Source: Paracamarosporium sp. OC-R06-R3 | Taxonomy: Eukaryota > Ascomycota > Dothideomycetes > Pleosporales > Didymosphaeriaceae | Assembly (NCBI GenBank): GCA_019828545.1 | Contig: JACVRA010000237.1 | Coordinates: 1-64,000 of the forward strand | Length of the DNA stretch: 64,000 nt | Reading direction: 5' to 3' | Shown: in pieces, positions 1-11,764 of the stretch | How positions within the stretch are numbered: position 1 is the first letter of the stretch | Layout: each line of letters starts with the position of its first letter | The notes under the pieces: model-generated | What the model saw: the letters and a program-made list of their open reading frames with translations, nothing else | What the model was told of the DNA's origin: nothing | Database searches by the model: none | Position numbers and translations under genes: made by a program

Positions 1-119
1 CCTAGAAAATCTCGTGATAATAGCAATTGTTGACTGTTTTGTAGCCTCAAACAGTAGGTGATTAGTTGTTGTTGGGTGGCGCGTTGACTGCCGAGGCGCG
101 TTGACTGCCAAGATATGGT

Positions 120-1227
120 ATGACTGCGGCACAGTGCCACTCTCATCTCCACGAGAGCTACGCTTTATCCCTTACCGAACGCGTTCGGTCGCTCCATACT
201 TTGAGCCTCCGAGTTCCATTTGCTATCAAAAGCACCATGTATCGTTCCCGCAGTCTTCGAGCATTTCGCAACCAAGTCTTCCAGATAGTGGGCCTGAGAC
301 CTACTCCAACTCCTGCTTGGCCGCTCCAAACCGAATGTGACCCTCCTGAGATGCTAAACCAACTCCAATCGCCGCTTTTTGGGAGCCTCAGCGCAGAACT
401 CAGGATTCCTATTTATTTCGCTGCATTGGGCGATGTAGAACGGTTCCTTCACATATGCTTGAACAAGAAATCCAAGAACCGTCGACTGTTGGCGCATTGG
501 CGCTGCTCTGATGAAGAGAGTCCATTTCCCACGTGGCAACATTACTGTTTTGGTGAAGAGCCTTTGTTGCACGAAGGAAGGTGCTATACTGTGCGACCCC
601 GGCAAAATACTATAACGAATGACCAGCTTTTAGCACTTCTTTTGAGCTGCCGAAGAATGTAAGCGTGTTCTTTGCATCTCTTGAGTAAAAGGCTGACATG
701 ATTTACATAGCTACTCAGAAGCCTTGATTGTTCTTTACCAAAGCAACATCTTCCACTTTAGAGGTGGCGTTACTCTTCCGTCGTTAAAGCAAGCCATCCC
801 TGCGGTGCAGTGGGGTGCAATATGCAATATCCACATTTCCACCGCTTATTCACCTTTCTACCGCCCAAACAATGGGAAGGCAGGCTACAAGGCGCCAGAT
901 ACCCTGCCGAATTGGAAACAAATCTGCGATGACTTGAGCGAATTGCCAAACCTACAGAGGCTCTCCTTCGATATCTTAGCATACGACCCATACTTCCATC
1001 ATAGTAATTTTTGGATGACCGATTCTATAGTTTTGTTATCCATCCTGAAACCACTAAACACTATACGTTCGAGGAGGACAGAAGTGGAGTTGAACATTGA
1101 GGTTCCTGACGAAGTACTGCAAGCTCTCAGTCCTCTCAACTATGAAATTAAGTTTCGGGAACGACCCTTCAACGATGCTTTTCGACGGCTACCTCTGTTA
1201 GATTCTATAGAATTACAAGAAAAGTGA
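120..1227 (+). CDS. DUF7730-type protein, two exons
   Basis: Two exons (120-658 and 711-1227) join across a 52-bp intron that opens with GTAAGC and closes with ACATAG. The join restores the phrase CRRIYSEALIVLYQSNIFHF, which is the signature of fungal DUF7730 proteins (a cysteine-arginine pair, then YSEA, then LY..N.F.F). Upstream at about residue 85 sits a segment of the type SPLFGSLSAELR-IPIYF, another hallmark of the family. The product is about 347 aa if the first ATG is used; later in-frame ATGs at 237 and 351 are possible, and the N-terminal stretch before the conserved part is low quality, so the true start may be one of these. No signal peptide or membrane segment is seen. DUF7730 is widespread in Dothideomycetes and Leotiomycetes, often in many copies, and no biochemical role is known to me. 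The gene stands alone, facing a peptidase gene on the other strand. Confidence 0.75.
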
Positions 1228-1439
1228 GCCGATGAGTATCACCTCTAAACGAGATTATCGACTATCAATGACTCTGGAATACGACGCTTCTACTTCTCTT
1301 ACAACCCTCCAATTCCGCCTAGGATTATAGGTCGAAGAATCCTGGTATTGGAATGCCTGTGGCTTCGAACCATCGACGTTTCCAACTGTTAGGTGTCCAA
1401 TTGACCGGTTCACCACCTTCGATTGGCTCAAGGACTCCG
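1228..1439. other. Short convergent spacer
   Basis: The spacer separates the 3' ends of the DUF7730 gene (+) and the metallopeptidase gene (-). Nothing recognisable is in it. Confidence 0.5.
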
Positions 1440-2817
1440 TCATCCGTAATGCGTCGTGGTTTCTCGTGGTTGTCGGACATGAGTTTGCATCCTTTGACCT
1501 ATCGTCAGAAAAAAGATGAACTCAATAGCAACATCATCCGTACCTAGCGCGAAATAGGCGAAACTATCAGCGTTGTTATCGCAGGCTTTTTTATTCCCTC
1601 GATCGACATAAGGGCCTGTCTTAGCGAGCCTTTTCGCATTCTCCCAACCGTATGCCTTTCCTTGGCCAAAGCCGAAAACTCCTCCTTGAGCCACTTTCAC
1701 ATCATCTCGATTACCCCCCGCGAAAGTATGGGTCATTTCGTGTAGCAACGTCACTGCAAGCCCGTTGCCGTCAACGTCTGGAAACATCTCAGTCAAATGA
1801 AATAGGAACCGGGTGCATACGGTCATCAAACCTATCTGTTTAAAATTGCCTTGTGCGGACTTTTTGACCGAGCTTTTCATATTTCTCTACTTGCGTTTCA
1901 GATACGAAGCGCGGTTTGTCTCTTGAGATCTCTTTATCTCTCGGATGAGCGGAGGACAGAATTGTATCGTACTAGGTGTGAAAGAGTCATCGGGTCTCTG
2001 CGCTGTGGTGTACGTGTCTGCGAGAGTTGCCAGGGAATCCACAGGCCCAAAACATTGCCTCTTGTGTAAGCCCCGCTTGATCCTGTTCTCTATTCATTGT
2101 CACCAAAGTAATCTACAACTCCATCGAACGCTTACCCTTGTCATAAGCCCACAGCCCGTTCTTCCACTCGTAACGCGAACCATCGCAATAGATTATCTGT
2201 GATATTTATGTTAGGCATATAGTCGAGAGGACTACCCCATCCACTTACAGCATCAGTCCAGTCTACTCCTTGGTCTTTGTTTCCCGGGTCTCTAATATGG
2301 ACCAAAATGCCCTTGAAAGTTTCTATGATAAGGATGAGTAACCTACACATCTATCTAGAGTGAGTGCATACTGTAGACTTCAGTAAGTTTAACCTTTCTG
2401 GCCGTTTGTTTGTATGGCAAGGTCCTATGTGTTGGTACATCGGGAAGCTGTTGATTTTCCTTAATAATATCATCGTGTACAAAGAGATTCACGATCAACT
2501 TCTGAAGCTCGCTCGGCCGAGGGGGCACTTCGTCCCAAGGATTATCCAACCTCGGAGCGTCCGGGGGATCACCCTCCTCTCGATATTGTGCTCTCTCGAG
2601 GGCTTGCACAGCAGCTTCTGCCATATCGAATGCTTCAAAGAGTGCGCTTTTGACGTCGTCATCTGTATGGTTTGCATCGTCAGCTGAATTCGTCAAGATT
2701 CAATGTTTACAACATACAAATTCCAGCCTTTTGACATGACTGATCAATCTTCCATCCTTGAACAATGAGGTTCGAACAAATGAACATGAACGCTAGGTAG
2801 GAGAGATAGAGAGGCAT
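1440..2817 (-). CDS. Secreted HExxH metallopeptidase-like protein, about 7 exons
   Basis: The gene model comes from splice signals. The start ATG at 2817 opens a signal peptide (MPLYLSYLAFMFICSN...), followed by W-x-ID-x-SC. Introns fall at about 2663-2717 (55 bp), inside 2310-2370 (49 bp), near 2200-2255 (GTAAGT...CTAAC...CAG), near 2095-2140 (46 bp), at about 1830-1890, and a likely 48-bp intron near the 3' end. Each join keeps the frame and produces sensible residues, for example IIYCDGSRYEWKNGLWAYDK across the third junction. The catalytic region reads TLLHEMTHTF, an HExxH zinc site, followed about 60 residues later by NNADSFAYFAL, the conserved block of the fungal M35-like/lysine-specific metallo-endopeptidase group in which an Asp or equivalent is the third ligand. 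It is predicted to be an extracellular zinc peptidase-like protein; activity is not proven. Exact boundaries of the last two introns are the weak part of the model. Confidence 0.7.
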
Positions 2818-3851
2818 CTTTCTTGATTGATGGTGGACGCGGTTGTACATCTCTAAGATAATTCCGTCACAAACTTATACCCCGTATATCATGTGTATTC
2901 TGTTTAGATATGTTCGTTCATGGCGCAGCTTTATGGGGCCGGCACAACCAGCACTAGGACTTGGCAATGTTTCATTACCCATGACAGAAGTATTAATGGA
3001 TAGATGAATCGGGCCCCAGGTGTGGGTGCCTAACGTATTCAATATTCCCATACGGTTTACGTGACTTGATTGATATAGTTTCAACTAGTAGAACATCCTT
3101 TGGCGGCTCGTAAGTCTGCGGTGTATATGGGGCGTAGGTGATTGCTGATGTTATAGGCAGCGCCGGCGTAGTAACATACGCCTTATAATAGAGGAGATCC
3201 TACGAGCACAGCCTTCAAAAGGCGTAGTCCGCTTTGTAAAACCGTTCATCTTGATATTGTTCGCAGAGTTAGATACTTATAAGTACACTACGTCCAATTT
3301 TGTCATGGTCAGATATTCTAGACTCCGTTGATTGTACTCCTTTTTATTTAATCCTGTCTTTAAAGGTAACACTGGAGTTCAAACTTACTTGTCACGGCTT
3401 TCGTCAGCTAACGATGCGGCAGAGCGGCAAAGTACACAGACCCAATGGTAAGCAACCATATTTGGCCCCCATTATGCTGCCTTTGCCGCTTGTGGCGACT
3501 CATTGAGCACTTTCCGTCGGGCGTTTCCATATCGAAATAAATGATGTATCAGCCACGAAGTGGTGTCACAGCAAACCCCCCGTTACCAATGAGGCACAGC
3601 AGCACAACGGAGTCAAGGCCCGGTAGGATTGAATGAAAGGCTTTTCACCAGAAACCGTAGCGTTTACAGATAAGAGCGGAAGGGCGTAGTGTACAGCTGT
3701 CCAAAGCTGTCAATCTGGCTTCATGTACGTGGATCACTCTTGTGCATAACTAATCTATAAAATTGAAGGCTTATCTCATTCTTAACAGATAATTCACATT
3801 GTCAATTTTTTCACATCTCGTAACTTTTAGCTCTCGTATTATATAACCACC
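2818..3851. other. Intergenic, no gene seen
   Basis: About 1 kb between two divergent genes for predicted secreted proteins. Short open frames here have no family motif. A TATA-like tract (TTATATAA) lies about 10 bp before the ATG of the downstream gene, too close for a normal TATA box, so it may be just 5' leader. Confidence 0.5.
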
Positions 3852-6430
3852 ATGTCACTACTTTTACTTGTGTCTTTCTTGTTCTATGTGGCCGTTCGTT
3901 CCATCACACCTAACGTTTTGACTCCAACGCATACTACCGACGACACTCGCTCCAGCGCCATAAAAAGAGATAATACAATCCCAACTATTAACCTTGGAGA
4001 AATTCAGCAATACATGTTCGACCAGAATATGAGTCCGTTTCCTGCTACGAATGGACCAAACTAATATCCTCGTAGGCCCAACACCCGGACGTGCCGACAC
4101 TCAGCAAAAGAGATGTCAACATTGCTCCTGAGGGCTTTTATGACGTAATCCCAGAAAATGGAATCACAATCGGTCTTGGCGAGGACATAACTAAAGAGGT
4201 GAGGAAGATTATCGAGGGAACATGCAAAGACAACAAGAATTTGCACGTTTGTATTGAAGACGTGCACCAAACCCTCTCCAAGACCCAGCTCAATACTCAT
4301 ACTAAACGTTTTATCCTTTTGACGGCAGGAGCAGTTGCAACCGTCATCCAATGGGCCATTCCGGCTATCATAGCCCTTGGTGCTATTGGTGGAGCTCTGC
4401 TGATAGAGAGCAATAAGCCAGCCAAGGTTCATTTGCCCCACGAACAGAATGGCCCACTGTCACAAATTGAGAAGTTAGGAGCTGATGCCTCCGAGATCGC
4501 CTTTTCCACTGGCAACGGAGATGATGTAGAGGTTGTGGCTACCATAACGATTACTCCCACTCCGGCACCTACACCTAACCCCAAGTAAGTACATGATTCG
4601 TTTCGGTTGGCTAAGTCATCACTAAAATTTGGGGACCAAGTGAGAGGATAAGTCTTGAGGAGGTTATGGCTGATAGTAATGGTAACGAAAAAGGGGACGT
4701 TTTAATCCACATTCCGGAAGGCCTTGACCGCCGTCTGAAAGACTACCTGAGTGTCCTTGGCCTTCAGGAAGTAAGAGACACATGTGAAGAAGACAGGAAA
4801 ACACATGCATTCTCCAAACGCTCATGGATCGGCTCGCGGGCCGACGGGCACCCGCCTGTCACAGAAAGATGTAGGACCGCGATCAGAGACCTCGCCAGAG
4901 GTGGTATGTTTTCATTGGATGACGACACTAGTATGCGAATGATTCCTGCGAACTCTGATAATCCTGCGAATCTCCAAACCAATCCGAACGGTGCTGCGGT
5001 TCCTGATTTCAATTTTGATGACGTAAATGCTGCTGTAATGCTGGCACGAGAATTTCAGGAGAGGAGAGCGGCAGATAATCGACCAGGTGTGAACGCTATA
5101 TACCGTTCTCTAATAGTTGCGAGTCTAGTGTTGAGATACGTTCTAGAGATGTCTTTGGTCGTCGATGAAGTGATAGAGGTGGTACAAACTATCCGATGGG
5201 GCGTACAAGAGATCAAACGAATCACACAGAAAGATGCGGGGTGCGAGGTTGATCTAGTGTGTTTCGGTGATGACTGCAAGGGCTACGAGGAAAAATATCT
5301 CTTCCTGGAAGTCTTCGGACTGCCGCCTTTAGAGCAGACAGGAGAGCCACATTTAGAGCAAACAGGGTTTTGTACAGTGGTATGATTTTCTATAACTCGG
5401 CAAAGAAGTAGGCTAATGACCGCGTAGAAATCAAACAAAGGCTGCTCTTGTGAAATACTTTCTCAGCCAATTGTACGCCTAACCCCAGATGGCTACTTTG
5501 AAGAGCTACAACAGTTCGCGCAAGATATTGATGACTCTGTGTCACATCCCACCTGCTCAACGGATGATTCGATAAGTTTTGATACCGCCTGCTTCAACGA
5601 GGCGATTGACGGCGCCTGCCACGATCACAACGAGCTGAAGCGTAACAAACGTCACGGAGCCGCTATTTCAAAACGAGATACGTTTACGTACGACAACACT
5701 GACAAGGATAACCTACGTTGGAAGCTCTCGTGGGATGACGCCGGCGGCGAATGCAAATTGAAGTGTGGAGATGTTTTCAAGCAGATGCTTTACTATGACA
5801 AATGTAAGTACATGTCCTGAAACCACTATATTACCTGGATACTAAGACTCAATAGGCAGGTGGTGGGGGGGTGCGGCGAAGAAAGGCTCAGTTCCCACAG
5901 AATGTGGCGTGGCATCCTATGAAGTAGACTACGTATCGACACCACCACCTCCGCCTCCACCATCACCACTGCCATCACCCGGACCCCAGCTTCCAGAAAA
6001 TTGGGTCCAATATATGATCACATTGGACCACGAGATCTCTGGTCCGGGAAACTGGAAGCTCACATGGGAGCTTTACGCAGACCCTCTAGGTGTCAATGCC
6101 AAAGTCGAAGGCCCTGCAACTTAACTAGACGTTGGTGCCACTTCCATGGAGATACACATCAACGTCGATGATGCAGATAATAGGGAGAAAGCAAAGATTC
6201 GATTCACGATCGCAGATCGCTTTCATCCCTCAGAAAAGCGAGATGCGCCGTGGTACGCCGGCCTTAATGGCGACATGGGAAAGCCCTTTTTGGGAATGAA
6301 CTGGTGTATGATTGTAAATAATCTGGATTGGCATGAAGATGGCGGACTGTGGAAGCGGAAGGTACAGTGCGCATTCTCCAGGGATGTTCGATTTGTTTTT
6401 ATGACTGGCACGTTTTTTGGAGGCTCTTAA
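3852..6430 (+). CDS. Long secreted protein with Lys-Arg sites, five or more exons
   Basis: One reading path links five exons. Exon 1 starts at 3852 with a signal peptide (MSLLLLVSFLFYVAVRS). Exon 2 runs about 4105-4585; the first intron's ends are ambiguous. Exon 3 is 4641-5379, exon 4 is 5428-5803 and exon 5 starts at 5856. The introns at 4586, 5380 and 5804 have GTAAGT or GTATGA donors and keep the frame. Kexin-like KR pairs occur repeatedly (AIKRD, LSKRD, HTKRF, FSKRS, NKRH, ISKRD, SEKRD). Exon 2 carries a hydrophobic stretch of about 30 residues (FILLTAGAVATVIQW...), and exon 3 another near its end. Exon 5 has a Pro-Ser linker (PPPPPPPSPLPSP) before a beta-rich tail. A TAA at 6122-6124 interrupts exon 5 in frame; skipping a 39-bp GT...CTAG segment (6090-6128) would avoid it. 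I do not recognise a family with known function. A surface or secreted multi-segment protein is inferred. Confidence 0.6.
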
Positions 6431-7004
6431 TTCCCGGTAGAGTTATGAACTTTTCTTTGGACAGAGGGTATCGGCCTTGAGATCTGCTGGGCAATCTAAT
6501 AGACTCGCAATCGCTTCATCAAGTGGCAACCCATCTATGGGCGTATAGATATTAGTAAACCGCTTGAGACGAACAAGGGAAATACTGGGCACTCAATACA
6601 TGTATTTCTTTTCTTGCTGATTCTTCTGTTTGAGTATGCACTCGTGTAGATCTGTAGCTTTGCGGGACTCACAAGCGGTTATGGCGCTGAATGATGGCGG
6701 AGTCTCAACATGCACCAAAGCAGTCTATGTGATTTGGATACATTTATGGAATGTATTGATATCCCGGAGTCTATGCGTAGGATTTTGCATATACGTGACG
6801 TTGGATGGATAACAATTTTGGGTCCGCGGTGTACCGCCTTTCCTTTTAGCTCACCTTTTCTGCTTCGACCTGGTTTGTTTAATTTAACGTTTTTCTTATT
6901 TAGGGTCTTTCAATTCATCTCCAAAAAGATATTTGATAGAACAAAAGTGCCATATGCTCTTTCTTTACGGTCTATCTCCTTCACCTAGGTTGTATGCGAA
7001 GAAA
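6431..7004. other. Intergenic, no gene seen
   Basis: 574 bp between convergent genes, T-rich near 6850-6910. No protein motif or RNA gene was recognised. Confidence 0.5.
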
Positions 7005-7742
7005 TTATACGATTGTAAATGATGCCTCCTTCTGCTCATACTTGAACCTTAAGCCAGCGTAACTCTCACTTACCACCGCGCCACCATCGAGTAACTCTTT
7101 CGTTGGCTCCAGCTCCGCTGTATTGGAACTGTCCTTCATCCATCCCAAGAGCAACTTATTTTTGAGATCACCACCATCACGGACGTCTCCCCATGTCCAC
7201 CAGTCCATCCCAGGACGCATGGCTCGTTCGGTGACTCTCACGCTCCACTTCTCATCTGCTGCTACTACACTTTCATCTAATTCGGTGTTTTTGATTATAC
7301 GTTCCCAGCTCAGGGCATGTCGCGTTTCAAACACCTCTCCAGAATCCAGAGATGGGATTGTAATGAGCTTGAACCTGATGCGTTCGCGGACGTCTGCATA
7401 AGCGGGGTGGCGATCAGTAGCCCAGTGCGGCCAGCCGCTACCTAGAACGACCGGCTTGTGAACGGGACTCTCGCGGTACAAGCTAAGGTAATAGAGTTTG
7501 AAGGCGTCGAGCCCTTCGGGGTCAAGGCCTGGCTGGAGAAGGGAGGAGAAAACGTTGATCGTTATCGGGGATGAAGGACGACTGGACTCGGTGATACGCG
7601 CGATGATGATAACTTCTAAAGAAACAGCATCGGGGCCAATGGCCCGTGGTAGGGTTGATGATGTAAGAGAGAGATTGACAGTAATGGTAGCGGTGGAAGG
7701 AGGGTAGCTCTTGATGAGCTCCTCTGCATTAGACCTGTCCAT
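7005..7742 (-). CDS. Hypothetical protein, 245 aa
   Basis: Single-exon open frame from ATG at 7742 to the stop at 7005. The composition is that of a soluble protein, with no signal peptide, membrane segment or known catalytic motif. It holds recurrent Trp-rich segments (GSGWPHWATDRHP near residue 102, SWERIIKNTE, GMDWWTWGDVRDGG near residue 179) and ends with a lysine/glutamate-rich strand (FKYEQKEASFTIV). The long uninterrupted frame, absent from the overlapping antisense frames, supports a real gene. I do not recognise the family, and it shows no operon-like link with neighbours. Confidence 0.55.
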   Translation of the reverse strand: MDRSNAEELIKSYPPSTATITVNLSLTSSTLPRAIGPDAVSLEVIIIARITESSRPSSPITINVFSSLLQPGLDPEGLDAFKLYYLSLYRESPVHKPVVLGSGWPHWATDRHPAYADVRERIRFKLITIPSLDSGEVFETRHALSWERIIKNTELDESVVAADEKWSVRVTERAMRPGMDWWTWGDVRDGGDLKNKLLLGWMKDSSNTAELEPTKELLDGGAVVSESYAGLRFKYEQKEASFTIV

Positions 7743-9583
7743 TTTGACGAGGTGGATTTGATTGTCGAGCTATTGGAGATAACGCCAGCTGTGGACATGG
7801 GTAAAAGTCGATATCTACTCCAGTACAGAGGATGCGTTAGGGTGATACGTTCGACGGTACAATGGCGACCCTTTGGAATTTAACCGGCGCTGGAGGCACA
7901 GCAGGCGTAAGCATAAGTGTATAAGCAGGCGGTAGCGAATGGGAATTGAAACATAAGGAATCGGCCAGGTTTGATAAACGCCCGGTGAACCTTTTACGTG
8001 ACACACCCCTGTCCACGGACAGCCGCCTAATTACACCATCGCATGTTATTCACGCACCTAAGCAAGCACTGACCCAAAAGAAAGCTAGCGCATTCCACAG
8101 ATAAGGCAAACTTCTGCTACCTGTAGAATGAGGCTCGTTTTCGCATGCGCAATGGACAGCAAAGGGGCGAGCGGGTCCGTACTTTCCACAGATCAGGGTC
8201 GATAATGTGGCCCAGCAAACAGAAACTCCGACAGGGACGTAGGTGTCCAGGTGGCACAGTTGATGTCTTTGAAACATGTCCGGCTGAACTCGCAGGTGTT
8301 TTCACACCGACAACAGATATTGCTCAGTGCATATCTATCACTGCGAGATTTAAACCTCTTTGATATCGAATTTAGATAGACATAATAGCTTCTAGCGTAA
8401 GTAGATGCCATGCTCATCCTACAAACACTTAGCGACTGATAAATTTGTATGAAGTAACAACTGGTGTATCTTAGGTTTTTTTAGACGGATACCAGCGGTT
8501 TTTGATTGGAAATCCTTCGGAAATCAATGCATAAGCTCACCTGTTGTGGAAGTGACATAGAGGAGACGTAGAGGGAGTGAACCTAGCCCATCTCGCGACA
8601 AGGCAAAATAAACCTCATGTCCAGAGTCCGAGACAACATGTGTCGCCGTATATCCATATTCTCCTTGAACAAGAAACCAATAAATCAGCGAAAGCTGATT
8701 TGATCAATTATTAATCATTTTGTTTCGTCCAAAGTTGATTAGCTAGGACTATGGAAGTTCTTAATGGGTCAACAGCGTTAAGATCGGTTTATTAAAGCAG
8801 TACTAATAAATCGCAGCTATAGGAACTACAAGACAGCAGATACTGCTGCCTTTGTACAGATTATATTATACTAACTGTAAGTATACTTTATTAAGCTAAT
8901 CTAATTTAGATCTAACTCTGTTTACGATGCAAGGTTATACAATATTCTTAAAATAATAAGCTGCTTATATTTAAGCCTTAGACAATCTAGTCTAAGGTAA
9001 TTATTTCCTAAGCCTAGAATCTAACTCTATAAAATGTATTTAAGTAGATATAGCTACCTATACTACTAAATCCTATTGATCTCTTTACGTATTAGGATCT
9101 ATATTCGTTGCCGTAAATCTAATCTAGATTAGGTGCAATAAAAGTAAGTCTACACTTCTTACTATAGAAGAATAGCACTAATATTAAGCAGAACTAGAGG
9201 AGCAATACGCACGAGAATAGGGCGAACTGATCAGAGAGGATTACAAAGAGTGTGAGAGCATAGCACAGGAATGGCGCAAATCATACTTCTCCTTGAAGTA
9301 TTCGAGTCCCGGTGGCACAGCTATAGACTACAAACGAAACTCCGTACCGCAGTGCGAAAACTCATACTTAAGCAGGTCATCCTGCCTCCTACTCCCGGCG
9401 GTACAGCACGCATAACTAGATTTCAAAAGAACTGCCCTTACATTTTCAAGTTGTTTTAGTGAGTAAAGAAGAGCTTTGCAACACGATCGGATCATGCCCA
9501 TATGACAATCAAAAACGGGACATAATATCTAATTCACATTTGCGATCGGCGAGATAGAGATATATGAGCGCCCCCATATCAAT
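7743..9583. other. Intergenic with AT-rich block
   Basis: About 1.8 kb without a supportable gene. The middle third (about 8690-9250) is strongly AT-rich and is listed separately. The short open frames around 8050-8420 overlap on both strands and have no motif. Confidence 0.5.
8690..9250. repeat. AT-rich, TA-dense block (possible RIP relic)
   Basis: By eye this stretch is rich in TA steps (CTAATCTAATTTAGA, TATATTATACTAAC and similar) and poor in G and C compared with both flanks, and no reading frame survives. Such islands are typical remains of transposons mutated by repeat-induced point mutation in Pezizomycotina. No transposase or reverse-transcriptase motif is left, so the parent element cannot be named. 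Confidence 0.45.
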
Positions 9584-10397
9584 CTAGAATAATTCGCCAG
9601 CTGCACGTCTCAACACATCTGCCAACCACTCGGGCCGGCTGATCATGAGGCAATGGCCCCCGTCACATTCCTCCACAACGTCAAATGCGGTTGGCTCAAT
9701 GCTCTTCGCAGTGTTTATAATGGAGCTGACCATTTCTGGCGAAAACGTTGAGTTGTCTTGGGTGCCAACCACATATGTTGATGGGATATGTCTCCAGGCT
9801 GCATATGTGGTCGTGCTGGTGTGAACCCCGATACTCTGCTTATCAAGTTTGGAAGCCCATTTATCACCCTCCTCAGAAGGGATGTCGTTGTAGAATATCT
9901 TCTTTGCGTCCTCGGCGGACACTGTCACGATCCCATTCTGAGAATTGTTAAGATGCTGGCTTGCTGAGGGCTAATTTGATGCGTACCTCCATATCTACTT
10001 TCATCCAATTAGGATACTTTGCCCCTCCAGCCGTGCGTTGGAAGCCTTCAGGCATCACAAATGCCATGATAAATACCAGTCTGATTATCCCACCCTTTAA
10101 GCCTGCTGCTTGACGCTCCTTTTTACCCAGCCCAACTGGTGCTTCAGCTCCAGGGATACCGGAGTATGAATGCATAACGAGTACGACGTCTTTCTCCTCA
10201 TCAACGAGTTTGGTGAGGCAGTCGCGAATGCTCTTCACGTCGCCATCGAAGCTCGTATGAGCTGGTGTCGCACCAACGGAAGGCAAAGGCAGGCCGATGG
10301 TCGGGTATCCACACCCATCCAAGATGTCGAGCACTTTCGCATATATTTCGGGAGTGTGCCACGCGCCAGGAACGCAGACAATGGTTGGCTTGGACAT
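9584..10397 (-). CDS. Alpha/beta hydrolase (AB hydrolase-6/EstA-like)
   Basis: Two exons, 10397-9987 and 9937-9584, are joined across a 49-bp intron with a GTACGC donor and CTCAG acceptor. The ATG at 10397 fits the family start (MSKPTIVCVPGAWHTP, an oxyanion-loop strand). Upstream in-frame codons up to 10622 look like leader, not protein. The nucleophile motif is VLVMHSYSGIPG, where Ser sits in H-x-S-x-G at about residue 85. The C-terminal block ECDGGHCLMISRPEWLADVL carries the catalytic His and the usual final helix, and an Asp/Glu precedes it. The product is about 254 aa, normal for small fungal hydrolases of the salicylate-esterase/EstA type. It has no signal peptide, so a cytosolic esterase or lactonase role is expected. 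The substrate cannot be told from sequence. Confidence 0.8.
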
Positions 10398-11764
10398 AGT
10401 GGATGTATTGCAACAAGAATATAGGTACAGTATTTCGACGTGTGTACTCAAGCTGACAGTCAACGTGCGCCATACTGTATATACGTAGCGGTCGGGCGTT
10501 TCGGTCCCCTGATCGCCGGACACGTTTGAGCTAAGTCTTTGCTCACACCTCTTGGGGGCCGAATTGCAAGAAAAGTGGTTGTTTCCCTGTACTGCAATGA
10601 TTTCAGAAGTTCTGTTCTCCAAGCACCTGATCTGTTTCCAGCCTACCTGTTACCCAAGGTATCTAAGCATTGAACACGTGGTATATGTTACACATGTACA
10701 CGCATGCGCGGTGCTGAATGAATTGTAGCCTGATCGTGCCAAGGTGCTCTCGACGCTGCTCTACGTAGTGCTGACTTCAGTGGGGTGGGCGGGTACAGAT
10801 CAGGAGGAGCTGAGGTTGGTCCGATTCGGGATTAGCTGAATGCTTGTTGCGAACTTAGGGAAATACCCTGGCCAATGAAAACGGTCGCGACCACGACAAG
10901 CTCAACGCTCCTATCTCGCAAGGAAGGCCACTGTGCCAGTACGGCGAATATCTAGGAGCCGCAGCTTTGGTTCCATCGTGGGCGTTCGGGTATCATACAT
11001 CGCGGCGAGTGAGTGTCTAGCTGAATAGTGTTAAGCTTCGATGAGGAAGCTTACGGCGGATTCGTGGGGCGTCGACTTGGCACGGTGCCGCAGCCGCATA
11101 GAGACCTCACGGCTTCCTGCAAGTAAGAATATGATAAGGAGTTGTGGTTGTGCCTCAGCCTGAAGAGGCAATCGTGTCGCTGCCTGTTATGCGCCAACCG
11201 GGATCACAATCTCTCGCACACTCCATACTGATCCGCCAATAGTGAATAAACACTCTGTGCTATGGTCGTACTGAGTGCGTAATAAGTGTTAGAGCTGCCT
11301 TAAAGCGCATAATAGTCGCGCATAGATGTGCAGTTCGACAGCTTGATCTGAGTAAGCGCATGACCTTGTCCAGATGCTATCGAAGTATTGCAGACAAGTT
11401 CCGGTGAGACTTAATAACGAGATTCGGTAGGCAATTTAATTGCGCCGACAAGGCGTAAGGATTCAAGCGGTCCTCATTGGGTAATATCAAGAGCTCATCG
11501 AGATATGACTTACTTCCGGTTCTAGCCTGATGTATAGAATATTCCAAGAAATATAATCTATACCTAGACAGCGCAACTCTGCCTCGCAGTCTCCATGGTT
11601 ACGACTTGTCGGTATCACTTCATTAATCCAAACTTGAATCGTTGGTCTGCAATGATACTATGATGGTCCCAATCAGTGGAAAGTTGAATGGTACTTCACG
11701 GATAATAATGGGTCAAATCAGCTGAAACTAAGCGAATGGATGCTTGTAGAGTATATCTAAGCGC
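10398..11764. other. Intergenic, no gene seen
   Basis: About 1.4 kb. Both strands have frequent stops, and I found no conserved motif, tRNA-like arm or clear repeat. Confidence 0.5.
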
